Shown here in pieces: positions 1 to 8,022 of a stretch of 64,000 nt of DNA. The DNA comes from DASRDZ01 sp035652335. GTDB lineage: Bacteria; Chloroflexota; Dormibacteria; Aeolococcales; Aeolococcaceae. The notes under the pieces were generated by a model. The model was not told the DNA's origin and did not search any database. It saw only the letters and a list, made by a program, of their open reading frames with translations. The stretch spans positions 1 through 64,000 of the forward strand of contig DASRDZ010000071.1 of NCBI GenBank assembly GCA_035652335.1, in the 5' to 3' direction. Within the stretch, counting starts at the first letter, position 1; every line of letters begins with the position of its first letter. The position numbers and the translations under genes were made by a program.

Positions 1-402
1 GAAGTACCCGCCCTCACGGCCCCACTGCGCGATGGTGTCGCAGACGCGCGAGATCACCTGCCTCACCGAGGTCTCGCGCCGTGGCGTGCCGAGCTGGCCG
101 CGGTAGTACTTGGAGACCACCACGTTGGTGGCCATCTGCGACCAGGCGACGGGCACCTCGCAGTCCTTCTGCTCGAAGACCACCTCGCCCTTCTCGTTGG
201 AGATCACCGCCGCGCGCTTCTCCCACTGCACCTCGTCGAAGGGGTGCACCCCCGGGGTGGTGAAGCGGCGCTCGACGGTGAGCCCGCGACCGAGCTGCAC
301 GTCGCCCCTGGCGGGCGAGGCGGTGCGGCTGCGGCGTCGGGTGGCGCGAGCGGGCTGGGAGTCGTCCGGTGCTGGAACGGAGGAAGGGACAGGACTATCC
401 AC
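1..402 (-). CDS. nrdJ: Vitamin B12-dependent (class II) ribonucleotide reductase, N-terminal part
   Basis: Only the first 134 codons are inside the window; the gene runs off the left edge. The translation contains RRFTTPGVHPFDEVQWEKR, then VVFEQKDCEVP and WSQMATNVVVSKYYRG, the N-terminal signature of class II (adenosylcobalamin) ribonucleotide reductases, which make deoxyribonucleotides independently of oxygen. I chose the GTG at 402 because an in-frame stop lies shortly upstream and no other start fits. The first 40 or so residues are low-complexity and basic, as is common before the reductase domain. Two NrdR-type palindromes lie about 85-130 bases upstream. Family identity is firm; catalytic residues lie outside the window. 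Confidence 0.88.
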   Translation of the reverse strand, partial: MDSPVPSSVPAPDDSQPARATRRRSRTASPARGDVQLGRGLTVERRFTTPGVHPFDEVQWEKRAAVISNEKGEVVFEQKDCEVPVAWSQMATNVVVSKYYRGQLGTPRRETSVRQVISRVCDTIAQWGREGGYF

Positions 403-486
403 GACGGGCCCTCGCTGGATGGAAGATCATCGGTCCGATCAGGGGGAGGGTTTCCCCCAGGTAACCCACAGGTTCTTCCCCAGTCT

Positions 487-533
487 ACCCACATCTAGGG
501 GTGGCCAAGCCGGGGAGCCCCTATATGTTGGGT
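487..533 (-). promoter_or_regulatory. Tandem NrdR boxes upstream of nrdJ
   Basis: Two imperfect 16-bp palindromes, ACCCACATCTAGGGGT at 487-502 and CCCCTATATGTTGGGT at 518-533. Their centres are 31 bp apart, three helical turns, which is the known geometry for cooperative binding by the ATP/dATP-sensing repressor NrdR. They lie upstream of a ribonucleotide reductase gene, NrdR's usual target. Assignment rests on sequence form, spacing and context. Confidence 0.75.
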
Positions 534-643
534 CTGAGGGGGCGGGACGTCAAGGCCGTCCGGCGGGCTCGCGGAGCGCGGCGGCATGTCACAGTCGCGT
601 AACGGCATCGGCGCGGGCGGCGGGCCCCGGCGTGCGGCGAGAA

Positions 644-675
644 GGGCGCCGGCCGCGCGTCGGCAGCCGGCGCCC
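644..675 (-). terminator. Hairpin terminator after the secreted protein gene
   Basis: Perfect 10-bp arms GGGCGCCGGC and GCCGGCGCCC flank a 12-nt loop, 15 bases after the stop codon at 690. On the minus strand a short TTCTC follows. The U-tract is weak, as usual in very GC-rich genomes. Confidence 0.65.
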
Positions 676-689
676 GAGGTCGCGTGTGG

Positions 690-1331
690 CTAGCTGATCG
701 TGTAGCTCGCGGTCAGCTGCTCGTTGCTGTTGTCGGTGAAGGTGAGGTTGGTGGTCACCGTGTAGGTGCCGGCGGTGCCGGGGTTCTGGTTGATGTCGTA
801 GCTGGTGCCGTTGTAGGTGCCCAGCGTCGAGGTGAGCTTCGTGGTGTGGCCGCTGCAGGTCAGCGTCGGGATGCTCGGGATCTCGATCTTGTAGCTGCCG
901 CTGCTGTTCTCGACGACCCACGACTTGACGGTGGCCAGGGAGTTGACGTTGTTGACCTGGGCCACGATGCTCCAGCCGCTCTGCGGCGTGTAGCTGCCGT
1001 CGTTGGCCACCCACTCGGCGTCGAAGTTCTGCGTCGAGCTGCCGCAGAAGAGGAAGACCCAGTTGCCCTGGACGCTGGTGGTGCCGATCTTGGTGCCGTG
1101 CGCCGGTGCGCAGGAGGCCCCGTCGTGGCAGATCGACTCACCGGCGGGGAGCACGGTCTCCTGCGAGCTGAGGATCTTGGCCACCGTCAGCACGCTGGTG
1201 GTCGTCGACCACGAGCCGGTGGTGGCGGGGCTGACGCTGAAGGTGAAGCTGTCCGCCGCGAACGCGGTCAGCGGCAGGGCGAGTGCCGCCGCGGCGCCGG
1301 CCGCGACGACTGCAAGCTTTGCACGGAACAT
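690..1331 (-). CDS. Secreted hypothetical protein
   Basis: Encodes 213 residues. A clear Sec signal peptide opens the protein: MFRAKLAVV, then an Ala/Leu-rich core ending in AFAAD. The rest is rich in Ser, Thr, Asn and Gly with a beta-strand pattern. It holds two cysteine pairs (ICHDGASC and later FC plus TC), which suggests a compact extracytoplasmic disulfide-bonded beta domain. The ATG at 1331 is chosen because it starts the signal peptide; a GGAGAG lies upstream of it. A hairpin terminator follows the stop. I do not recognise the family. It faces the zinc-ribbon gene across a 404-bp gap and shows no operon partner. Confidence 0.75.
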   Translation of the reverse strand: MFRAKLAVVAAGAAAALALPLTAFAADSFTFSVSPATTGSWSTTTSVLTVAKILSSQETVLPAGESICHDGASCAPAHGTKIGTTSVQGNWVFLFCGSSTQNFDAEWVANDGSYTPQSGWSIVAQVNNVNSLATVKSWVVENSSGSYKIEIPSIPTLTCSGHTTKLTSTLGTYNGTSYDINQNPGTAGTYTVTTNLTFTDNSNEQLTASYTIS

Positions 1332-1735
1332 GGCTCTGTCTCTCCGAATCCTTCCTGTTGATCTCTCTCCCCTTCCTCCCGCCACGATGCGTCTGCCGGA
1401 TGAGCGAGAGCAGCGCTCCCGCCGATGTGCCCGCTGCCCCTCTGGTCCGCCTCCGCGATTCCCGCTGCGGATGGCGGCCGGCAGCCCCTGCCGCTGCTGA
1501 CGGGTCGGTCGTCACCGCGCCACGGCGTCCCGTGGCCACCGTTGCAGCAGCTGCTGTGCCATCGATCCATGAACCATCATGTGGCGTCGAATGCTCGGGC
1601 ACGCCGGAACGCGTGTCAACTTCCCAACGAATGCGCCGAGGCGGCGAATCTGCCGGAAAGCCACCAGAGCCACGAACTGCCCGGCGGCGCGCCACGCCGG
1701 GAGGGCCGGGCGGCACGCCCCCGGAGCGGCCGGCG
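1332..1735. other. Non-coding gap between two minus-strand genes
   Basis: No convincing gene: the open frames here lack the codon bias of neighbouring genes. It should hold the promoter of the secreted-protein gene and the 3' end of the zinc-ribbon transcript. I see no clear -10/-35 pair. Confidence 0.5.
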
Positions 1736-1921
1736 TCAGTTGAGGTGGGCCACCCGGGCCCGCTTCAGCCACTCCTCGCTGATCTTCACCTCGACCCGGG
1801 CGATGCAGACCGCGCACCAGACCTGCTCGCATCCCGGGCAGACCAGGTGCTGGTGGTCCTTGGTGAGGTCGAGGTCCATGTACTGCTCGTGGCAGTCCAG
1901 GCAGAGCACGGGTGCCTTCAT
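1736..1921 (-). CDS. Small zinc-ribbon protein
   Basis: Encodes 61 residues. Cysteines are arranged as CLDC, then CPGC and CAVC, enough for one treble-clef or zinc-ribbon site, followed by a charged C-terminal helix ending in RARVAHLN. I start it at the ATG at 1921, after which composition becomes protein-like. The frame is open to 2059, but the extra residues are low-complexity. It is divergent from the 2-oxoglutarate dehydrogenase operon. It might be a small nucleic-acid- or protein-binding adaptor, but the family is unknown to me. Confidence 0.65.
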   Translation of the reverse strand: MKAPVLCLDCHEQYMDLDLTKDHQHLVCPGCEQVWCAVCIARVEVKISEEWLKRARVAHLN

Positions 1922-2062
1922 CGCCCCCCAAGCATGACTCGCCCCCCGGCCAGGATGGGCCGCCGGCTCGAAGTGCGAGGATATTGGGGAAGAGGACGGC
2001 GGTTCGGAGAGCCCGCCGGCCAGCGCGTCTGGACGCCAGAGTGACATCCATGAGGTCATCCC

Positions 2063-5000
2063 GTGCCTGAGACCGTCGCGGTCACCCTGCCGCAGATGGG
2101 GGAATCGGTCACCGAGGGGACGGTGGTCGAGTGGCGCAAGCAGGAGGGGGACCCGGTCGCCGAGGGCGAGACCATCGCCGACGTCACCACCGACAAGGTG
2201 GACGTGGAGATCCCCAGCCCGGCGGCGGGGACGCTGCGGCGCATCGTGGTGCCGGCCGGGGGGACGGCCGAGGTGGGGGCGGTGCTGGCGGAGCTGGCCG
2301 TGGGCGGCGGGGCTGACGGGGCGGCGCGCCCCGAGGACGGCAACGGAGCGGCGGCGCCGGTCGCGCAGGCGGAGGCGCCCAGGCCCGCGGCCGCGCAGGC
2401 GGAGACGCCGCGGCCCGCCGCCCCACGAGCGTCGTCAGCGGCGGTCGAGGTCACCCTCCCGGCGATGGGGGAATCGGTCACCGAGGGGACCGTGGCGCGG
2501 TGGGTGAAGCAGCCGGGCGACGCGGTCAGCGAGGGGGAGACGGTCGTCGAGGTGACCACCGACAAGGTGGACGTCGAGGTGCCGGCCCCGGCCGCGGGGA
2601 GGCTCGGCGAGGTGCGGGCGAAGGAGGGCGAGACGGTCGCCGTCGGGGCGGTGCTGGCGACCATCGAGGCGGAGGGGGCTGCGGCGCCGCGGGAGAACGG
2701 GGCCGGTCCTTCGGGCGGAGCGGATTCCGGCGGTGCACCGTCCGCGACAGCGGCGTCCTCGGCAGAGACGGCACGGTCCACCGCCGAGGTGGCACCGTCC
2801 GCGGCGGAGGACGGACCGGCCGCTGCGGTGGACGAGGCACCTGCGGATCAGGGCGCAGCCCCGTCCGCGAACGGGGCACCCCCCGCCCCCGCGGCACCGG
2901 CCGCACAGCCCGTCCAGGCGGACAGCGCCGCGGCCCCCGAGCGCCCGGCGGTCGACGCCTCCCCGCTCGCCCGCCGCGCCGCGGCCATCGGCGGCGTCGA
3001 CCTCGCCCAGGTGCGCGGCAGCGGCCCCGGCGGCATCGTCCGCAGGGGCGACGTGACCGCGGCCGCCGCCCAGCCCGCGCAGCCGCCCGCAGCTCCCGCT
3101 GCGCCGGTCCCCGACGGCGCCCAGCCCCTGCGCGGCCCGGCGGCGGCGCTGGCGGGGGCGATGGAGCAGAGCCGCGAGATCCCCACCGCGACCAGCTTCC
3201 GCAGCATCGCCGTCGACGTCCTCGACGCGCGCCGCCGCGAGATCAACGACCACATCAGGGCGGCGGGACGGCCCGAGAAGGTGAGCTTCACCCACCTCAT
3301 CGGCTACGCCATCGCCAGGGCGGCGCTCGACGTGCCCAGCATGACCGCGCACTTCCAGCGCGACGCCGAGGGCAAGCCTTTCAAGGTGAACCCCGGCATC
3401 CACCTCGGCCTCGCCGTCGACACCACGCGCAAGGACGGCAGCCGCTTCCTGGTCGTCCCGGTGATCCGCGACGCGGCCCGGCGCAGCTTCACCGAGTTCC
3501 GCGACGAGTACGAGCGCCTCGTCGCCAAGGCGCGCAGCAGCTCGCTGACCGCCGACGACCTGCAGGGCTCGTCGATCACCCTGACCAACCCGGGTGGCAT
3601 CGGCACCGTGGCCAGCGTGCCGCGGCTGATGCCGGGCAACGGCACCATCGTCGCCACCGGCGCCATCGAGTGGCCCCCCGGCATGGCCAGCATCGGCGAG
3701 GCGCGCCTGCGCGACCTCGGGGTCAGCAAGGTGATGACGATGACCTCGACGTACGACCACCGCGTCATCCAGGGCGCGGAGTCCGGCGAGTTCCTGCGCC
3801 GCGTCGAGCAGCTGCTGCGCGGCGAGGCCTCGTTCTACGGGGAGGTCTTCCGCAGCCTGGGACTGCCAGCGCCGGCTGCGGAGCCGCCGGTGCCGAAGCT
3901 CACCGAGCAGGCCGCGGTCGAGGTGCGCACCGGCCAGGGTGCGTCGCACGACCTGCTCGCCGCGGTCGCCGCGGGCATGTCGCTGGTCAAGGCGCATCGC
4001 ACCCACGGCCACCTCGGCGCCTATCTCGACCCGCTCGGCCTGCAGCAGCCGGTCGGCGACCCCGCCATGGAGCCGAGCACCGTCGGGCTCACGCCGGCGC
4101 TGATGCAGGCGGTCCCCGCCGACGTGCTCCGCGTCTACGTCCCCGGCGGCAACCTCGCCGAGGTGCTGCCGCGATTGCGCGAGACCTACTGCGGCACCAT
4201 CGCCTACGAGATCGAGCACATCAGCTCGCACGAGCAGCGCGTCTGGCTGCGCGAGCACATCGAGCTGGGCAAGCATCGCGCCCCCCTGTCGCCGGAGCGA
4301 AAGATGCAGCTGCTGCAGCGGCTCACCAAGGTCGACGCCATGGAGCGCTACCTGCGGCGCAACTTCCTGGGCCACAAGACCTTCAGCATCGAGGGCCTCG
4401 ACGCCATGGTGCCGATGCTGGAGGAGCTGCTCACCATGGTGAGCGACGACGGCATCGACGCGGTCATCCTGGGCATGGCGCACCGCGGCCGCCTGGCCGT
4501 GACGGCGCACGTGGTCAACCGCCCCTACGAGGCGGTGCTGGTCAGCTTCGAGCAGGGCGACCAGAAGCGTCCCGTCGGCAGCGACGCCAGCGACCCGACC
4601 GGCGACGTCAAGTACCACCTCGGCGCCACCGGCACCTACATCACGGAATCCGGCAAGGCGGTTTCGGTCAGGCTTCTCCCCAACCCCAGCCACCTCGAGT
4701 ACGTCGACCCCGTGGTCGAGGGATGGACGCGCGCGGAGCAGACCAAGCGCCACTCCGCCGAGCTGCACGTCGACCCCAAGGCGGCCATGCCGGTGCTGAT
4801 CCACGGCGACGCCGCCTTCCCGGGGCAGGGCATCGTCGCCGAGGTGCTCAACCTGCAGGCGCTGCAGGGCTACAGCACGGGCGGCACGGTGCACGTCATC
4901 GCCAACAACCAGGTCGGCTTCACCACCGATCCCATCGACGCGCGCAGCACGCGCTACGCGTCGGACCTGGCCAAGGGCTTCGACATCCCGGTGATCCACG

Positions 5001-6598
5001 TCAACGCCGACGACGTCGAGGCCTGCCTCGACGCCATGCGGCTCGCCTACGACTACCGCCGCACCTACCACCGCGACGTGGTCATCGACCTGGTCGGCTA
5101 CCGCCGCTTCGGGCACAACGAGGCCGACGAGCCCAGCTACACGCAGCCGGTGATGTACCGCGCCATCAAGGACCACCCGCCGGTGCGCGAGCTCTTCGCC
5201 CAGCGGCTGATCCACGAGGGCCTGATCACCCAGGAGAACGCCGCCGCCCACGCCGAGGAGGCGTTCCAGCGCGTCGCCGCCGCCCACCAGAAGGTGAAGG
5301 CGAGCATGGCCGCCGCGCCGTCCGCCGATCCCGCCGACCACTCCACCGCCGACGCGCGCGACATGGAGGCGTCCACCGGCGTCCCCGCCGACACCCTGGT
5401 GACGCTCAACGAGCAGCTGCTCAGCGTCCCCGACGGGTTCCACCTCAACCCCAAGCTGGCCCGCCAGGTGGAGCGGCGCAAGGAATTGGTCAGGTCCGGC
5501 GAGATCGACTGGGCGGCCGGGGAGTCGCTGGCCTTCGCGTCGCTGCTGCTGCAGGGACATCCCATCCGGCTCAGCGGGCAGGACACCGAGCGCGGCACCT
5601 TCTCGCAGCGCCACCTCACCTTCCACGACGCGGAGACCGGCTCGGTGTGGACGCCGATGCAGCATCTGGTCGGCGCCACCGCCACCTTCGAGCTGCACAA
5701 CTCGCCGCTCAGCGAGGGCGGCGCGCTCGGCTTCGAGTACGGCTACAGCGCCTCGACGCCGGACACGCTGGTGCTCTGGGAGGCGCAGTTCGGCGACTTC
5801 GTCAACAGCGCGCAGGTGACCGTCGACCAGTTCATCGCCAGCGGGCAGGCGAAGTGGGGGCAGCAGTCGCGCCTCACCCTGCTCTTGCCACACGGCTACG
5901 AGGGCGCCGGACCCGAGCACTCCAGCGCGCGGCTGGAGCGCTTCCTGCAGCTCAGCGCCAACGGCAGCATCCGGGTGGTGGTGCCCAGCACCGCGGCGCA
6001 GTACTTCCACCTGCTGCGGCAGCAGGCGATGGCGCCCAAGCCGCGGCCGATGGCGGTGATGACGCCGAAGTGGATGCTGCGCGTCCACGAGGCGACGTCG
6101 ACGCTGGAGGAGCTGGTCAAGGGACGCTTCCAGCGCGTCATCGACGACCCCGCCGCCGGCGGCCGGCGCCGCAAGGAGATCACCACCCTGCTGCTCTGCA
6201 GCGGCAAGATCTACTGGGAGCTGGTGATGCACCCGCTGCGCAAGGAGGCGAGCAGCACCGCCATCGCGCGCATCGAGCTGCTCGACCCCTTCCCGATCGA
6301 CGAGGTGATGGCGCTGATCAGGTCGTATCCCTCGCTGGCGCAGATCTTCTGGGTGCAGGAGGAGCCGATGAACATGGGCGCCTGGTACCACCTGGCGCGA
6401 CGCATCGGCAAGCGCCGCCCCTACGACATCCGCTGGGACTACATCGGGCGGCCGCGCCGCGCCTCCCCGAGCGAGGGGTTCACCGGCGCGCACCAGATCG
6501 AGCAGGAGCGCATCCTCACCACCGCGCTCCGCAGCGCTGAGCATCCGTACGAGCGACCCGCGGAGATCGTGATGTCGCCGCCCAGCAGCGAAGCGTGA
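2063..6598 (+). CDS. kgd: 2-oxoglutarate dehydrogenase multi-enzyme polypeptide: two lipoyl domains, PSBD, E2 and E1 fused
   Basis: Encodes 1511 residues; GTG start with GAGGT six bases upstream. Domain order: lipoyl domain 1 (about 1-80, lipoyl lysine K45 in TTDKVDVE); lipoyl domain 2 (about 127-203, K168); Ala/Pro linker; peripheral-subunit-binding domain (about 297-335); E2 succinyltransferase core (about 360-590, active-site DHRVIQG with H566); then E1o, with HRTHGHLGAYLDPLG at about 645, GMAHRGR at 804, HGDAAFPGQG at 914 and GYRRFGHNEADEP at 1012, the thiamine-diphosphate and substrate region. Together these decarboxylate 2-oxoglutarate and form succinyl-CoA in the TCA cycle. The known actinobacterial Kgd/OdhA fusion has E2 and E1 but lacks lipoyl and E3-binding domains; here both are present. 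The next gene, E3, overlaps it by 4 bases. Confidence 0.93.
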   Translation: MPETVAVTLPQMGESVTEGTVVEWRKQEGDPVAEGETIADVTTDKVDVEIPSPAAGTLRRIVVPAGGTAEVGAVLAELAVGGGADGAARPEDGNGAAAPVAQAEAPRPAAAQAETPRPAAPRASSAAVEVTLPAMGESVTEGTVARWVKQPGDAVSEGETVVEVTTDKVDVEVPAPAAGRLGEVRAKEGETVAVGAVLATIEAEGAAAPRENGAGPSGGADSGGAPSATAASSAETARSTAEVAPSAAEDGPAAAVDEAPADQGAAPSANGAPPAPAAPAAQPVQADSAAAPERPAVDASPLARRAAAIGGVDLAQVRGSGPGGIVRRGDVTAAAAQPAQPPAAPAAPVPDGAQPLRGPAAALAGAMEQSREIPTATSFRSIAVDVLDARRREINDHIRAAGRPEKVSFTHLIGYAIARAALDVPSMTAHFQRDAEGKPFKVNPGIHLGLAVDTTRKDGSRFLVVPVIRDAARRSFTEFRDEYERLVAKARSSSLTADDLQGSSITLTNPGGIGTVASVPRLMPGNGTIVATGAIEWPPGMASIGEARLRDLGVSKVMTMTSTYDHRVIQGAESGEFLRRVEQLLRGEASFYGEVFRSLGLPAPAAEPPVPKLTEQAAVEVRTGQGASHDLLAAVAAGMSLVKAHRTHGHLGAYLDPLGLQQPVGDPAMEPSTVGLTPALMQAVPADVLRVYVPGGNLAEVLPRLRETYCGTIAYEIEHISSHEQRVWLREHIELGKHRAPLSPERKMQLLQRLTKVDAMERYLRRNFLGHKTFSIEGLDAMVPMLEELLTMVSDDGIDAVILGMAHRGRLAVTAHVVNRPYEAVLVSFEQGDQKRPVGSDASDPTGDVKYHLGATGTYITESGKAVSVRLLPNPSHLEYVDPVVEGWTRAEQTKRHSAELHVDPKAAMPVLIHGDAAFPGQGIVAEVLNLQALQGYSTGGTVHVIANNQVGFTTDPIDARSTRYASDLAKGFDIPVIHVNADDVEACLDAMRLAYDYRRTYHRDVVIDLVGYRRFGHNEADEPSYTQPVMYRAIKDHPPVRELFAQRLIHEGLITQENAAAHAEEAFQRVAAAHQKVKASMAAAPSADPADHSTADARDMEASTGVPADTLVTLNEQLLSVPDGFHLNPKLARQVERRKELVRSGEIDWAAGESLAFASLLLQGHPIRLSGQDTERGTFSQRHLTFHDAETGSVWTPMQHLVGATATFELHNSPLSEGGALGFEYGYSASTPDTLVLWEAQFGDFVNSAQVTVDQFIASGQAKWGQQSRLTLLLPHGYEGAGPEHSSARLERFLQLSANGSIRVVVPSTAAQYFHLLRQQAMAPKPRPMAVMTPKWMLRVHEATSTLEELVKGRFQRVIDDPAAGGRRRKEITTLLLCSGKIYWELVMHPLRKEASSTAIARIELLDPFPIDEVMALIRSYPSLAQIFWVQEEPMNMGAWYHLARRIGKRRPYDIRWDYIGRPRRASPSEGFTGAHQIEQERILTTALRSAEHPYERPAEIVMSPPSSEA

Positions 6599-7965
6599 GC
6601 CCTCGCGTCGTCGTCCTCGGCGGCGGTCCCGCCGGCGACGTGGCCGCGCTGCGCGGCGCCCAGCTCGGCGCCGAGGTGACCCTCATCGAGCGCGCCGAGC
6701 TGGGCGGCACCTGCCTCAACTGGGGGTGCATCCCCACCAAGTCGCTGCTGGCCACCGCCGACCTGCTGCGCAAGATCCGCCGCGCCGAGGAGTTCGGCAT
6801 CGAGGTCGGCGACGTGCGCGTCAACTTCGCCCGCATGATGGAGCGCAAGGAGGAGGTCGTCCTCACCATGCGCCGCGGCGTGGAGGCGGCCTGCAAGCGG
6901 AAGAAGGTGAACGTCGTGCGCGGGCAGGGCGTGGTCGAGGGTGACGCCGTCGTCGTCGACGGGCAGCGCTTCGAGTACGACCATCTCGTCGTCTGCGTCG
7001 GCACCGAGGCATTCGGGTTGCCCGGGATCGACATGGACCACCCCAGCGTGGTGACCTCGAACGGCATCCTTCGCCTGGAGCGGGTGCCGGAGCGCCTGCT
7101 GATCATCGGCGGCGGCGTCATCGGCTGCGAGTTCGCCTCGTTCTTCGCGCCGCTGGGCACCAGGATCACTGTCGTCGAGATGCTGCCGCAGATCCTCACC
7201 GGCGTCGAGCCGCGCATCGTCACCCAGTTCCGCAAGCTGATGGAGCAGCAGGGCATCACCTTCCTCACCGGACGCAAGCTCGACTCCGTCGTCGAGTACC
7301 GCGCCGACGAGCTCACCGCCAAGCTGGACGACGGCACCCAGGTCGACGCCGACCTCATGCTCATCAGCATCGGCCGCAAGCCGGAGACCCGCGGCATCGG
7401 GCTGGAGTCGCTCGGTGTGGACATCGACGAGCGCGGGTACGTGCAGGTCGACGACCACCTGCGCACCGCCAATCCCAAGGTGTGGGCGGCAGGCGACTGC
7501 ATCGGCGGCCTGCAGCTCGCCCACCTCGCCTCCAAGGAGGCGGAGCGGGCGGTGGAGAACGCCCTCGGCCATCACCCCCGCGCCATCGACCGCACCGTGG
7601 TGCCGTCCTGCATCTACACCCATCCGGAAATTGCCATGGTCGGCCTGAACTCGGAGACCGGCAAGGCCGCCGGCCACGAGGTGAAGGTGGGCCAGGCGCG
7701 CTACCTGGGCAACGGCAAGGCGCTCGGCGAGGGCGAGGCCGACGGCGTGGCCCAGCTGTTCTCCGACGCCAGGACGGGGCTCATCCTCGGCGCCTGCATC
7801 ATGGGCGCGCACGCGGTGGAGATCATCCACGAGATCGGCGTCGCCATCAGCGACGGGCTCAGCGCCGAGGAGCTCGGCGACATCGTCCACGCCCACCCCA
7901 CGGTGAGCGAGCTGGTGATGGACTCCGCGCAGGTCACCGCCGGAGTGGCGCCCTACCTGTCGTAG
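6595..7965 (+). CDS. lpdA: Dihydrolipoyl dehydrogenase (E3)
   Basis: Encodes 456 residues, a full-length flavoprotein disulfide reductase. The FAD-binding GGGPAG is at about residues 9-14; the redox pair C40 and C45 is in GGTCLNWGCIPTKS; the NAD-binding IIGGGVIGCE is mid-protein; the C-terminal HAHPTVSE carries the catalytic His/Glu of the partner subunit. It reoxidises dihydrolipoyl groups using NAD+. The GTG start overlaps the stop of the E2-E1 fusion (GTGA), so the two are translationally coupled and should form the same complex. A hairpin follows the stop. Confidence 0.94.
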   Translation: MSPRVVVLGGGPAGDVAALRGAQLGAEVTLIERAELGGTCLNWGCIPTKSLLATADLLRKIRRAEEFGIEVGDVRVNFARMMERKEEVVLTMRRGVEAACKRKKVNVVRGQGVVEGDAVVVDGQRFEYDHLVVCVGTEAFGLPGIDMDHPSVVTSNGILRLERVPERLLIIGGGVIGCEFASFFAPLGTRITVVEMLPQILTGVEPRIVTQFRKLMEQQGITFLTGRKLDSVVEYRADELTAKLDDGTQVDADLMLISIGRKPETRGIGLESLGVDIDERGYVQVDDHLRTANPKVWAAGDCIGGLQLAHLASKEAERAVENALGHHPRAIDRTVVPSCIYTHPEIAMVGLNSETGKAAGHEVKVGQARYLGNGKALGEGEADGVAQLFSDARTGLILGACIMGAHAVEIIHEIGVAISDGLSAEELGDIVHAHPTVSELVMDSAQVTAGVAPYLS

Positions 7966-7973
7966 AAACGGAA

Positions 7974-7995
7974 GAGGGAGCCCGAAGGCTCCCTC
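7974..7995. terminator. Bidirectional terminator hairpin between lpdA and the giant surface gene
   Basis: Perfect 9-bp stem GAGGGAGCC / GGCTCCCTC with a CGAA tetraloop, placed between convergent stops at 7965 and 8023. There is no long T-tract on either side. Confidence 0.65.
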
Positions 7996-8022
7996 CTGGT
8001 GTCAGTGGCTGCCGGCCAATCG

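Noticed and set aside
403..689. B12 riboswitch in front of nrdJ
   Set aside because: I found no B12-box (GCCACTG-type) or matching fold; the palindromes fit NrdR better.
2435..6544. Open frames of about 1350 codons overlapping the dehydrogenase gene on the other frame and strand
   Set aside because: They are shadows of the high-GC coding sequence; the in-frame plus-strand product carries all catalytic motifs.
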